From NCBI RefSeq assembly GCF_014649875.1, contig NZ_BMTW01000017.1, positions 102,690 to 166,689 on the forward strand: 64,000 nucleotides of DNA, in the 5' to 3' direction. How positions within the stretch are numbered: the first letter of the stretch is position 1; the number at the start of each line of letters is the position of its first letter. Source of the stretch: Streptomyces rubiginosohelvolus. GTDB lineage: Bacteria; Actinomycetota; Actinomycetes; Streptomycetales; Streptomycetaceae. Below the pieces are notes generated by a model that had not been told where the DNA came from, made no database searches, and worked only from the letters and a program-made list of their open reading frames with translations. A program made the position numbers and the translations under genes. Shown here in pieces: positions 15,526 to 24,084 of this stretch.

Positions 15526-17939
15526 TACTGGCAGGCCTCGCAGGACTCGGGGTTCTCAAGAGAGCAGGCGATGGCGTCCGCGTCGGGCGCCGAAGCCTGC
15601 TGTACGGGAATGGGGGCGGCGGCCGACGCCTGGCCGGACGCGGCACGGGCGATCCGGGTCGCCGGGCGCGAACGCAGGTAGTACGTCGTCTTCAGCCCCT
15701 GCTTCCAGGCGTACGCGTACATCGAGGAGAGCTTGCCGATCGTCGGCGTCTCCAGGAACAGGTTGAGCGACTGGCTCTGGTCGAGGAACGGCGTACGGGC
15801 CGCCGCCATGTCGATCAGACCGCGCTGCGGGATCTCCCACGCCGTGCGGTACAGCGCCCGCACGTCCTCGGGGATCCAGGCGAAGCCCTGCACGGAGCCG
15901 CTGGCCTCGCGCAGCGCCTCACGGGTGCGGGCGTCCCACACGCCGAGCTTCTTCAGCTCGTCCACCAGGTAGGCGTTGACCTGGAGGAACTCACCGCTGA
16001 GCGTCTCGCGCTTGAACAGGTTGGAGACCTGCGGCTCGATGCACTCGTACACACCGGCGATCGAGGCGATCGTCGCGGTCGGCGCGATGGCGAGCAGCAG
16101 GGAGTTGCGCATCCCGGTCTTCGCGACCCGGGCGCGCAGGGCGTCCCAGCGCTCCGGCCAGTTCAGCTCGGTGGCGTAGTGGTCGGGGTGCAGCACCCCG
16201 CGCGCGGCACGCGTCTCCGACCACGCGGGCAGCGGGCCCGAGCGCTCGGCGAGGTCGCAGGACGCCTCGTACGCGGCCAGCATGATCCGCTCGGAGATCT
16301 TCGTGGAGAGCGCGCGCGCCTCGGGCGAGTCGAACGGCAGCCGCAGCTGGAAGAAGACGTCCTGGAGGCCCATGGCGCCCAGGCCGACCGGCCGCCAGCG
16401 GGAGTTGGAGTTCCCGGCCTGCTCGGTCGGGTAGAAGTTGATGTCGACGACCCGGTCCAGGAAGGTCACGGCCGTACGGACGGTGGAGTCCAGGCGCTCC
16501 CAGTCGATCGAGCCGTTCGCCACGAAGGCGCCCAGGTTGACCGAGCCCAGGTTGCAGACGGCCGTCTCGCCGTCGTTGGTGACCTCCAGGATCTCCGTGC
16601 ACAGGTTCGACGAGTGCACGACCCGGCCCGGCTCGGCGGTCTGGTTCGCGGTCCGGTTGGAGGCGTCCTTGAACGTCATCCAGCCCTGGCCGGTCTGCGC
16701 GAGGGTCCGCATCATCCGGCCGTACAGCTCACGCGCCGGCATCGTCTTGCGGGCCAGCCCCTTGGCCTCGGCCGCCCGGTAGGCCGCGTCGAACTCGTCG
16801 CCCCACAGGTCGACCAGCTCGGGCACGTCCGCCGGGGAGAACAGCGACCACTCGGTGTCCGCGTCCACCCGGCGCATGAACTCGTCCGGGATCCAGTGCG
16901 CCAGGTTCAGGTTGTGCGTACGCCGCTGGTCCTCACCGGTGTTGTCGCGGAGCTCCAGGAACTCCTCGATGTCCGCGTGCCAGGTCTCCAGGTAGACCGC
17001 CGCCGCGCCCTTGCGCCGGCCGCCCTGGTTCACCGCCGCCACCGAGGCGTCCAGCGTCTTGAGGAACGGCACGATGCCGTTGGAGTGCCCGTTGGTGCCC
17101 CGGATCAGCGAACCCCGGGCGCGGATGCGGGAGTACGACAGACCGATGCCGCCCGCGTGCTTCGAGAGCCGCGCCACCTGGTGGTAGCGGTCGTAGATCG
17201 AGTCCAGCTCGTCCTTCGGCGAGTCCAGCAGATAGCAGGAGGACATCTGCGGGTGCCGCGTACCGGAGTTGAAGAGGGTGGGGGAGGAGGGGAGGTAGTC
17301 CAGCTTGCTCATCAGCCCGTAGAGCGCGGCGACCTCGTCCAGCGCCCGCGCCGACTCGTCCTCGGCGAGGCCCGCGGCCACGCGCAGCATGAAGTGCTGC
17401 GGGGTCTCGATGACCTGCCGGGTGATCGGGTGGCGCAGCAGGTAACGGCTGTGCAGCGTACGGAGACCGAAGTAGCCGAAGCGGTCGTCGGCGCCGTCGG
17501 CCAGCGTCCGCTCGACCAGCTCGTCCAGCGCCTTCGCGTGCAACTCGACGAAGGCGGCGGTGCGGTCGGCGATCAGGCCCTCGCGGTGACCCACGGCGAC
17601 CGAGGCGGAGAAGGACGTCGCGCCCTGGCCCGCCGCCTCGTCGGCGATCGAGAGGGTCAGCAGCCGGGCGGCCAGCCGGGAGTACGCCGGGTCCTCGGAG
17701 ATCAGCCCCGCGGCGGCCTCGGTGGCCAGCGTGCGCAGCTCGGCCTCGTCGGAGCGGGCGTTGCGTCCGCGCAGTGCTGCGGCGGCGACCCGTCCGGGGT
17801 CGGTGTCGGGAAGATCGACGGTGAGATCGGTCAGGGTCCGCAGCAAGGCGGTCCCGGGTCCGTCGTTCGGGGCTTTCCCGGCCGGGGTCGACTCGGCGGA
17901 TTCGGTGGCTGAAACCGGATCGGCGGGCGCGATGGTCAC
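15525..17939 (-). CDS. nrdA: Class I ribonucleotide reductase alpha subunit
   Basis: 804-residue catalytic subunit from a GTG at 17937-17939 preceded by GAGGGAAAG. Active-site signatures are MSSCYLLD, HSSNLCTEILE (Asn-x-Cys-x-Glu), a second block around NLGSVNLGAF, and the C-terminal redox pair SCEACQ. I do not see a clear ATP-cone in the first ~100 residues. The frame is open upstream into the riboswitch, so the ribosome site rather than the frame decides the start. Oxygen-dependent class Ia enzyme; in S. coelicolor its expression is shut down when coenzyme B12 is available, in favour of the B12-dependent class II enzyme. Confidence 0.95.
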   Translation of the reverse strand: MTIAPADPVSATESAESTPAGKAPNDGPGTALLRTLTDLTVDLPDTDPGRVAAAALRGRNARSDEAELRTLATEAAAGLISEDPAYSRLAARLLTLSIADEAAGQGATSFSASVAVGHREGLIADRTAAFVELHAKALDELVERTLADGADDRFGYFGLRTLHSRYLLRHPITRQVIETPQHFMLRVAAGLAEDESARALDEVAALYGLMSKLDYLPSSPTLFNSGTRHPQMSSCYLLDSPKDELDSIYDRYHQVARLSKHAGGIGLSYSRIRARGSLIRGTNGHSNGIVPFLKTLDASVAAVNQGGRRKGAAAVYLETWHADIEEFLELRDNTGEDQRRTHNLNLAHWIPDEFMRRVDADTEWSLFSPADVPELVDLWGDEFDAAYRAAEAKGLARKTMPARELYGRMMRTLAQTGQGWMTFKDASNRTANQTAEPGRVVHSSNLCTEILEVTNDGETAVCNLGSVNLGAFVANGSIDWERLDSTVRTAVTFLDRVVDINFYPTEQAGNSNSRWRPVGLGAMGLQDVFFQLRLPFDSPEARALSTKISERIMLAAYEASCDLAERSGPLPAWSETRAARGVLHPDHYATELNWPERWDALRARVAKTGMRNSLLLAIAPTATIASIAGVYECIEPQVSNLFKRETLSGEFLQVNAYLVDELKKLGVWDARTREALREASGSVQGFAWIPEDVRALYRTAWEIPQRGLIDMAAARTPFLDQSQSLNLFLETPTIGKLSSMYAYAWKQGLKTTYYLRSRPATRIARAASGQASAAAPIPVQQASAPDADAIACSLENPESCEACQ

Positions 17940-18059
17940 TGGGCTTTCCCTCGCTCGGCAGGGGGCCGGCGGAAGGAGGGGAAGCCGGGCAGCGCGAAAC
18001 CCGGGGCGGGGCAGCACTGCTGACGGCGTCCACCGGCCTATCCGCGAGGCCCGGACGTC

Positions 18060-18200
18060 TGGCATCCGGTTCGGTCGAGCCGGACGCACTGTCGACAGGT
18101 CTTCGGACTTGCAGGTGCGCAAAAGCACACTGATCACACCGTTGCGGGACAGTTCCGGATTCGCACCGGATTCCCCTGCGGCGACAGCGAGGTCGAGCAT
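18060..18200 (-). ncRNA. Cobalamin (coenzyme B12) riboswitch upstream of nrdAB
   Basis: On the minus strand the conserved cobalamin core is plain at 18175-18136: GGGAATCCGGTGCGAATCC followed by GTCCCGCAAC. The B12 box is at 18110-18094, read as AAGTCCGAAGACCTGTC. It lies in the 5-prime leader of nrdA, about 155 bases before its start. Family knowledge: this riboswitch represses class Ia reductase genes in the presence of coenzyme B12. Boundaries are approximate. Confidence 0.93.
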
Positions 18201-18238
18201 ACATGTGGGGGCCGCCAGATGCTGCGGCCCCCACATGT
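18201..18238 (-). terminator. Hairpin terminator after the GNAT gene
   Basis: Perfect 15-bp stem (18201-18215 with 18224-18238) and eight-base loop, 26 bases past the GNAT stop and just before the nrdA leader. It isolates the riboswitch-controlled transcript from read-through. Confidence 0.85.
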
Positions 18239-18264
18239 TGTGTCGCGTCGATTTAATGTGCCCC

Positions 18265-18774
18265 TCAGGACACCGCCTCCAGCGGCAGCCGGAAGGTCAT
18301 GAGCCGTAGGCCCGGCACCGGTTCCCAGTCCCGTTCGGGGGTCCGCAGAAAGCCGAGCCGCCGGTAGATCCTATGGGCTGAGAGCATGGCCGGCTGCGTC
18401 GACAGCACCAGCGCCCGGACACCTTCCGCCGACCGGGCCCGCTCGATGCACGCCCGTACGAGCGCCTCTCCCACGCCCCGTCCGCGCCCCTCGCGGGCCA
18501 CGGCCAGCATCCGGAATTCGGCCTCGTCCGGACCGGCGATGTCGCGCCACGGCGTGCCGGGAGCGGCATATGTCACACCGCCGAGCACGGCCCCGTCCGC
18601 GTCGAGCGCGACCAACGTCTCCGCCTCGGCCGCCCGCTGCTCCACCGCCCGCAGTTTGAGCAGATACGGGTCCTGCGGGCCGTCCAGCAGATCATCGCCG
18701 AGATACGCCTCGGCGATGATCCCGCCGAGCACGGCGTACTCGGCCGGCTCCGCCACCCTGATCGTCAGGTCCAT
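18265..18774 (-). CDS. GNAT-family N-acetyltransferase
   Basis: 169-residue acetyl-CoA-dependent acetyltransferase. The acetyl-CoA pyrophosphate loop is EGRGRGVGEAL (R-x-x-G-x-G/A) after the beta-strand FRMLAVA; motif B contains HRIYRRLGFLR. Substrate unknown. The start ATG (18772-18774) shares one base with the stop of the upstream lipoprotein gene (TGATG), so they are coupled. Confidence 0.85.
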   Translation of the reverse strand: MDLTIRVAEPAEYAVLGGIIAEAYLGDDLLDGPQDPYLLKLRAVEQRAAEAETLVALDADGAVLGGVTYAAPGTPWRDIAGPDEAEFRMLAVAREGRGRGVGEALVRACIERARSAEGVRALVLSTQPAMLSAHRIYRRLGFLRTPERDWEPVPGLRLMTFRLPLEAVS

Positions 18775-19472
18775 CAGCCACTCGTCCCCACATCGTTGTT
18801 CGGTGCGCCGTCGCCGACCGGCGGCAGATCGCCGCGCTCCACCGGCTGCCGCCCGGCGCCCTCCCCGGCGGGCGGCAGCACCTGATCCAGTTCGTAGTCG
18901 TCGGCGCGGTGGGCGGCCCGGGCCGCCGCGCGCAGCGTCGCCCGGTCCACCTCCTGGCGTGTTCCGCTCAACGTCACCACCAGGCCGCCCTGTTCCCGGG
19001 CGTACGCATGACCCGACTCCGTGGCCCGGTACCACTGCTCGCCGTCCCGCTCGCAGGCCACCAGGGGCTCCTGGGCGCTGCCCGACGCCGGGCCGTCCGT
19101 GCAGTCGGCGTCGGCGTGCGGGAGGCGTTCCACCGACAGCCGTATCTGCCCGCCGTCCGGCTCGGTGTAGACGCTGCCGAACCCGTCGTCGCCGAGCACC
19201 CCGACCGACTGGCGCGCCAAGGCGTAGCCCGCGGCCTCGGTCACCCATACATGCTCCGCGACGAGCTGGGCGGCGCTCGCCCGCGCCTCCAACTCCGCCC
19301 GGCCGGGCGCCGGATCGGCCGAGGAACTCCGGTCGGCCGCCGTCTGCGAGCCGGGCGCCGGCTCGGTGCCGCAGCCCGTCGCCGCCAGGGCCAGTGCCAG
19401 CGTCATGGTCAGCGTCGGGGTCAGGAGGAGGGGCCGGAGCCGAGGTGACCGGGAGCGCGGTGTCATGGGCAC
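18774..19472 (-). CDS. Putative lipoprotein
   Basis: 232 residues with a twin-basic, hydrophobic signal peptide and a lipobox-like AATGC ending at Cys34, so probably anchored on the outer face of the membrane. The mature part is acidic and Ala/Arg-rich with two Cys residues (DADCTDG and ACERDG) that could form a disulphide. No known domain recognised. Coupled to the downstream GNAT gene. An alternative ATG two codons in would not change the prediction. Confidence 0.75.
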   Translation of the reverse strand: MPMTPRSRSPRLRPLLLTPTLTMTLALALAATGCGTEPAPGSQTAADRSSSADPAPGRAELEARASAAQLVAEHVWVTEAAGYALARQSVGVLGDDGFGSVYTEPDGGQIRLSVERLPHADADCTDGPASGSAQEPLVACERDGEQWYRATESGHAYAREQGGLVVTLSGTRQEVDRATLRAAARAAHRADDYELDQVLPPAGEGAGRQPVERGDLPPVGDGAPNNDVGTSG

Positions 19473-19534
19473 ATCCTTGCGTACGGTGAAGGTGCGGTGT
19501 CCCGCACGGCCGGACCCGGTCGGGGGCGCGGAAA

Positions 19535-19570
19535 GGGCCGCCGCGCCCCCTGGCCGGGATGCGGCGGCCC
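19535..19570 (-). terminator. Hairpin after the cstA operon
   Basis: 10-bp GC stem GGGCCGCCGC (19535-19544) with GCGGCGGCCC (19561-19570) and a 16-base loop, 20 bases beyond the stop of the small cstA partner gene. Confidence 0.6.
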
Positions 19571-19589
19571 CGGTGGCGGCCCGTGGTGC

Positions 19590-19793
19590 TCAGCAGCAGC
19601 GGAAGCCCTCGCGGGGATCCGCCTCGCGGGCGTCCGTGCGGCTGCGTTCGAAGGCGCGGCGGGTCATCACGGGCGCGTCCGGATCGTGTGTCCTCGCGTG
19701 CGCCACATAGCGGTCGTACGTGGACTCGCCGGTCAGCTCACGGACGTACCAGCGGATCCGTCCGGCCACCCGTCGTACGTCCGCGACGGTCAT
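19590..19793 (-). CDS. YbdD/YjiX-family small protein
   Basis: 67-residue protein matching the short family encoded next to CstA transporters (tract RWYVRELTGESTYDRYV, a central HARTHDPDAPVMTRRAFE and a C-terminal Cys pair). The family partners CstA/BtsT-type pyruvate or peptide transporters; its biochemical role is unclear. Start ATG at 19791-19793 overlaps the cstA stop (ATGA). The same frame stays open far upstream but only as a shadow of cstA. Confidence 0.85.
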   Translation of the reverse strand: MTVADVRRVAGRIRWYVRELTGESTYDRYVAHARTHDPDAPVMTRRAFERSRTDAREADPREGFRCC

Positions 19794-22015
19794 GTCCGGC
19801 TCCCCGTCTCCGCCGGCTCCTTGCGGATGCCGCCCTCGGGTCCGACACCGGCGGCGACCAGTTCGGCCTTCTCCTCCTTGGTGGCGAACAGCGAGGCCGG
19901 GGCGACGAGCTTGGACTCGACGTACGGCGTCTCGTGGAGCTTGACGCTCTCCGGGTCGCGGATGGCCTTGTAGCAGACCCGGCCGGCGTCCACGAGCACC
20001 ACGATGATGAGGAGCGCGAAGAGCGCGCTCAGCACCCCGTCGACCGTGGAGTTGGTGACGACGGTCCGCATGTCGTCCATGGACTTGGCCGGCGCCAGCA
20101 CCTCGCCCGCGTCGATGCCCGCCTGGTACTTGTCGCGCTGGGCGAAGAAGCCGACCTTCACGTCCTCGGAGAAGATCTTCTGCCAGCTCGCGGTGAGTGT
20201 GACCGCCACGTCCCAGGCGAGCGGGACCGCGGTGACCCACGCCCACTTCAGCCGGCCGGACTTGACGAGCAGGGTGGTGCAGACGGCCAGCGCGACGGCG
20301 GCCAGCAGCTGGTTGGCGATACCGAAGAGCGGGAAGAGCTGGTTGATGCCGCCCAGCGGGTCGTGCACGCCGACCCAGAGGAAGTACCCCCAGCCGCCGA
20401 CCACGACGGCGCTGGCGAACCAGACGCCCGGCTTCCAGCTGACCTCGCGGAACGGCTTGTAGGCGTTGCCCAGCATGTCCTGGAGCATGAAGCGCCCGAC
20501 CCGGGTGCCGGCGTCCACCGTGGTGAGGATGAAGAGGGCCTCGAACATGATGGCGAAGTGGTACCAGAACGCCTTCATCGCCGTTCCGCCGACGACCGCG
20601 GAGAAGATCTCCGACATGCCGAGGGCGAACGTGGGCGCGCCACCGGTCCGGGAGAGCAGGCTCGCCTCTTCGACGTCCTTGGCGGCCTGGGCCAGGGCGT
20701 CCGGGGAGATGGTGAAGCCGAAGTTGGCGACGGCCTGCGAGGCGGACTGGACGCTGTCGCCGATCACACCGACGGGCGCGTTGATGGCGAAGTAGAGGCC
20801 GGGGTCGATGATGCAGGCGGCGATCATCGCCATGATCGCGACGAACGACTCGACCAGCATGGAGCCGTACCCGATCATCCGGATCTGGGTCTCCTTCTGG
20901 ACCATCTTCGGCGTGGTGCCGGAGGAGACCAGGGAGTGGAAACCGGAGAGGGCGCCACAGGCGATGGTGATGAAGACGAACGGGAACATCGAGCCGGCGA
21001 AGACCGGGCCCGATCCGCTGGAGGCGAAGTCGGTGACCGCGGGCATCTTCAGGGTCGGCAGCGCGACGACCACGCCGAGGGCCAGCAGCCCGATCGTGCC
21101 GACCTTCATGAAGGTGGAGAGGTAGTCGCGCGGGGCCAGCAGCAGCCACACGGGGAGTACGGAGGCGAGGAACCCGTACGCGATCATCCAGATGACCAGC
21201 GTGCCCGGCTCCAGCGTGAAGAAGTCCGCCCACGAGGACTCGGCGACCCAGCCGCCCGAGACGATCGCGAGCAGCAGCAGCGCGACGCCTATGAAGGAGA
21301 CCTCGCTGACCTTGCCGGGCCGCAGGACACGCAGATAGACGCCCATGAAGAGGGCGATCGGGATGGTCATGCCGATGGAGAAGACGCCCCACGGCGAGTG
21401 CGCGAGCGCGTTCACGATGACCAGCGCGAGGACCGCCAACAGGATGATCATGATGATGAAGACCGCGACCAGGGCGGCGATCCCGCCGACCGGGCCTATC
21501 TCGTCGCGCGCCATCTGACCGAGCGAACGGCCGTTGCGGCGGGTCGAGAAGAAGAGCGTCACCATGTCCTGCACGGCGCCGGCGAAGATGACGCCGACGA
21601 CGAGCCAGATCGTGCCGGGCAGATACCCCATCTGCGCGGCGAGCACGGGTCCGACCAGCGGCCCCGCTCCGGCGATGGCGGCGAAGTGGTGGCCGAACAG
21701 CACCCGGCGGTCGGTGGGATGGAAGTCGACACCGTTGTCCAGCCGTTCGGCCGGGGTCGCACGGTTCTTGTCGGCCTTCAGGACCCGGTTGGCGATGAAC
21801 CGGGAGTAGAAGCGGTACGCGATCGCATACGAACCGAGGGCCGCCGCCAGCATCCAGGCGGCCGAGACCTCTTCACCCCGCGAGAGCGCGAGGGCGGCCC
21901 AGCCGATGGCGCCGGCCAGGGCCACGAGGCTCCAGACGGCTATGGACTTCGGGGTCGGCCCTCGCCGCCCCGCTGCTGGTGGGGCAGGTGGTGCTGGTGT
22001 GGGCGATTCCGCCAT
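19790..22015 (-). CDS. cstA: Carbon starvation protein A (CstA family transporter)
   Basis: 741 residues from the ATG at 22013-22015, preceded by GGACGGAG. Around sixteen hydrophobic segments and strongly conserved CstA blocks are visible (HHFAAIAGAGPLVGPVLAAQ; SSGTTPKM). The family imports pyruvate or peptides during nutrient limitation. An N-terminal Pro/Ala-rich cytosolic extension of about 25 residues precedes the first membrane helix. Coupled to the small YbdD-like gene; a LuxR-type regulator lies upstream in the same orientation. Confidence 0.93.
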   Translation of the reverse strand: MAESPTPAPPAPPAAGRRGPTPKSIAVWSLVALAGAIGWAALALSRGEEVSAAWMLAAALGSYAIAYRFYSRFIANRVLKADKNRATPAERLDNGVDFHPTDRRVLFGHHFAAIAGAGPLVGPVLAAQMGYLPGTIWLVVGVIFAGAVQDMVTLFFSTRRNGRSLGQMARDEIGPVGGIAALVAVFIIMIILLAVLALVIVNALAHSPWGVFSIGMTIPIALFMGVYLRVLRPGKVSEVSFIGVALLLLAIVSGGWVAESSWADFFTLEPGTLVIWMIAYGFLASVLPVWLLLAPRDYLSTFMKVGTIGLLALGVVVALPTLKMPAVTDFASSGSGPVFAGSMFPFVFITIACGALSGFHSLVSSGTTPKMVQKETQIRMIGYGSMLVESFVAIMAMIAACIIDPGLYFAINAPVGVIGDSVQSASQAVANFGFTISPDALAQAAKDVEEASLLSRTGGAPTFALGMSEIFSAVVGGTAMKAFWYHFAIMFEALFILTTVDAGTRVGRFMLQDMLGNAYKPFREVSWKPGVWFASAVVVGGWGYFLWVGVHDPLGGINQLFPLFGIANQLLAAVALAVCTTLLVKSGRLKWAWVTAVPLAWDVAVTLTASWQKIFSEDVKVGFFAQRDKYQAGIDAGEVLAPAKSMDDMRTVVTNSTVDGVLSALFALLIIVVLVDAGRVCYKAIRDPESVKLHETPYVESKLVAPASLFATKEEKAELVAAGVGPEGGIRKEPAETGSRT

Positions 22016-22177
22016 GTTGTGCTCCGTCCCCTCGCTGATCACCGGTGCGATGGGCAGGAAATCTATGGGACGCGTCCGACCAGCGTCACCCCCTGTCCGC
22101 ATTGCGGTCCGGCAACGGTGATGTGTCGCAACAGGACACGGGCGGCACGCCGGCCCGGTTCACTCGGCGAGGGACGC

Positions 22178-23170
22178 TCAGACCCAGCCCCGCCGGGCCG
22201 CCTCCGCACCCGCCTGGAACCTGCTGCGGACCTGCATCCGGGCCGTCAGCTCCGCGTTCATCCTGCGCACGGTGCGCAGCGACACCCCCAGGCGGCGTGC
22301 CGCGGTCGCGTCCGTGTGCCCCTTCGCCAGCAGCGACAGCAACTCGTCCTCCTGAGGGGTCAGCCCGTTGCCGTCCCGGGCGGGAGCGGAGCAGAGCGGG
22401 GTGGCGTTCACCCACAGCTGCTCGAACAGCATCCGGGCCACCGCGACCGCCCCCTTGCTGCGCAACTCCAGGGCGCCCGCCCGCCCGTCGTCGGGGTCCA
22501 GCGGCACGAGCGCGACCTCGCCGTCGACCACCACCATGACCAGCGGCAGCGTCGGCAGCGTCCGGTTCTCCGCACCGAGCGACCCCAGCCGGTTCACGTA
22601 GCGCAGGGTCGGCGGGTCGTTGCGGAAGCTGTCCTGGTAGATGCTGCGCAGCCGCACCCCGCGCTCCAGCGCCCGCCGGTCGAGAGGCCAGCTCGCCTCC
22701 AGCGTGTCCGGGGACTGCGCGCCGCCGGGCAGCAGCGAGAGGCACTCCGCCCGGGCCAGCTCGGCCAGTTCGGTCAGCCGCTCGCGTACCGCGCCGAGCC
22801 CCTCCAGCCGCTTGACGACGTCGAATCCGCCGCCGGCCCGCCGTCCCCGGTCCGTGGTGAGGACCGACATCGCGTCCCGGGCGACTTCGAGCCCTCGCTG
22901 CTGCCGTGCCAGTTCGGCCTCCCGGCGGGACAGGAGGAACGGCAGGCTGGCCGCCGGGTCCAGGGCCCGGAAGACCGGCTGGCCCTGCTCCGTGCCGTGG
23001 GGGGCGTCGTCCAGCAGACACAGCTCCGCCAACTGGTCCAGGGCCCGGCGCACATCGTCCTCGCTCCGCCCCAGCCGTGCCACGATCTCGTCGAGCCGCA
23101 GCTCCGGTTCCTCCAGGACGAGCCGGTAGACCAGCTCCGTCCGCGCGTCCAGCCCCAGTACCTCTAACAT
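22178..23170 (-). CDS. LuxR-type regulator with TrmB-like N-terminal domain
   Basis: 330 residues from the ATG at 23168-23170, preceded by GGGGGAG. The N-terminal ~80 residues resemble a TrmB-type winged helix (LGLDARTELVYRLVLEEPELRLDEIVARLG). A central ligand-sensing-like region follows, and the C-terminus is a LuxR helix-turn-helix (LTPQEDELLSLLAKGHTDATAARRLGVSLRTVRRM). This architecture is a large Streptomyces regulator group. It lies upstream of cstA in the same orientation, so carbon-starvation transport is a plausible target. A DasR-box-like sequence is about 95 bases upstream. Confidence 0.82.
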   Translation of the reverse strand: MLEVLGLDARTELVYRLVLEEPELRLDEIVARLGRSEDDVRRALDQLAELCLLDDAPHGTEQGQPVFRALDPAASLPFLLSRREAELARQQRGLEVARDAMSVLTTDRGRRAGGGFDVVKRLEGLGAVRERLTELAELARAECLSLLPGGAQSPDTLEASWPLDRRALERGVRLRSIYQDSFRNDPPTLRYVNRLGSLGAENRTLPTLPLVMVVVDGEVALVPLDPDDGRAGALELRSKGAVAVARMLFEQLWVNATPLCSAPARDGNGLTPQEDELLSLLAKGHTDATAARRLGVSLRTVRRMNAELTARMQVRSRFQAGAEAARRGWV

Positions 23171-23703
23171 CCCTGGCTCCCCCGCAGATGTCACGCCGTC
23201 CCCGCACGCCGGTGCGGGACGCCCCTTCAGCACCGGGCGCGAGTGTAGGGGCGGTGCGTTGTGAAGGTATAGACCAGGTCCACGGGATGGATGGGCCCGG
23301 CGGGGCGTTCATGGCCGGAAAAGCCGAGTCCCGGCGGTGGCCGCACGGTGCCCCGAGCGCGGCGACGGATGGCCGCAAGGTGCCTGGCAGTTTGCTGCCG
23401 CCACCGCATCGTCGCAGGCAGTGGGCTTCGTGAGGCCGTTCCCGCGGCTGGCACCCTGCTGCCCCGCAGCTTTCGGCCACCCGGTAACCGTGGCCCCCGG
23501 CGCGGCGATGGCGACAGGATCTGGCCGTCACAAGTCATTCACACACCGCTATGTTCCGAGGAGTCTTCCCATGCGGGCGTTCCCTGTCCCTGCCCTCCGT
23601 CACGCGTCGGCCGTCGGCTCTCCCGCCCTCGGGGCGGCCCTGTGCGCCGCCTCGGCCCGGGACGGCTTCTCCTGGGGGTGACCCGGGGGAACGGGACGCC
23701 TCC
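23171..23703. promoter_or_regulatory. 533-bp intergenic control region between divergent units
   Basis: Separates the LuxR-type regulator (minus) from the 11-gene operon (plus). It contains AGGTATAGACCA at 23265-23276, 10 of 12 matches to the DasR core. A weak promoter-like pair, GTCACA at 23527 and CTATGT at 23549, sits near the operon side. A short ORF of 36 codons (23571-23681) has a good GAGGAG ribosome site and could encode a leader peptide. No known riboswitch was recognised. Confidence 0.4.
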
Positions 23704-24084
23704 GTGTTCCTGGTGACCGCGCTCCTCGTGCGCACCGGGCCCCCGCGCACCGACCGGTGGACAGCCCGCGACCTGGCCCGCTGGCTGCGCTCCCGCCACG
23801 TCCGGGCCGGGCCCCACACGCCCGGACCGGTCCATGTGTACGTCGTCGAGGGTCCGGACGGCACGGTCCGCGCCGCGCTGTACATGGAGAGCCCCGACCC
23901 CCTCCAGGCCGAACTGGCCGCGCTGGAGCACCTCCTGGCCGCCCTGTGCGCCGCCCGGCCCTCCTCCCTCGACTGGCGGCCCGCCGCACTCGGCGGCGTC
24001 TTCGCCCGCCCGGGCCCGCATCGATCCCCCGAACCGAAAGGACCGGACCCGCCATGCCACGGGAGCGCCCCTCCGTGTCAGTGA
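23704..24084 (+). CDS. Small hypothetical protein at head of glycan operon
   Basis: About 126 residues from a GTG at 23704, with a GGGAC purine stretch upstream. An in-frame ATG at 23551 would give 177 residues, but the added part looks like non-coding Pro/Arg-rich sequence. The region VHVYVVEGPDGTVRAALYMESPDPLQAELAALEHLLAAL, seen in two pieces around residues 45-85, looks like a compact alpha/beta fold. It overlaps the first glycosyltransferase gene by 31 bases. No family recognised. Confidence 0.5.
   Translation: MFLVTALLVRTGPPRTDRWTARDLARWLRSRHVRAGPHTPGPVHVYVVEGPDGTVRAALYMESPDPLQAELAALEHLLAALCAARPSSLDWRPAALGGVFARPGPHRSPEPKGPDPPCHGSAPPCQ

Noticed and set aside
19559..23167. 1202-codon open frame on the plus strand opposite cstA and its regulator
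   Set aside because: Shadow of the genuine minus-strand genes; low-complexity Arg/Gly/Asp/Gln sequence with no domain, as expected from GC-rich antisense frames.
23240..23540. Possible c-di-AMP or other riboswitch before the glycan operon
   Set aside because: GC-rich inverted repeats are present, but none of the conserved motifs of known riboswitch classes could be matched on either strand.
23539..24060. Minus-strand 173-codon gene opposite the first operon gene
   Set aside because: No ribosome site or recognisable fold; the plus-strand frame has better protein-like composition and operon position.
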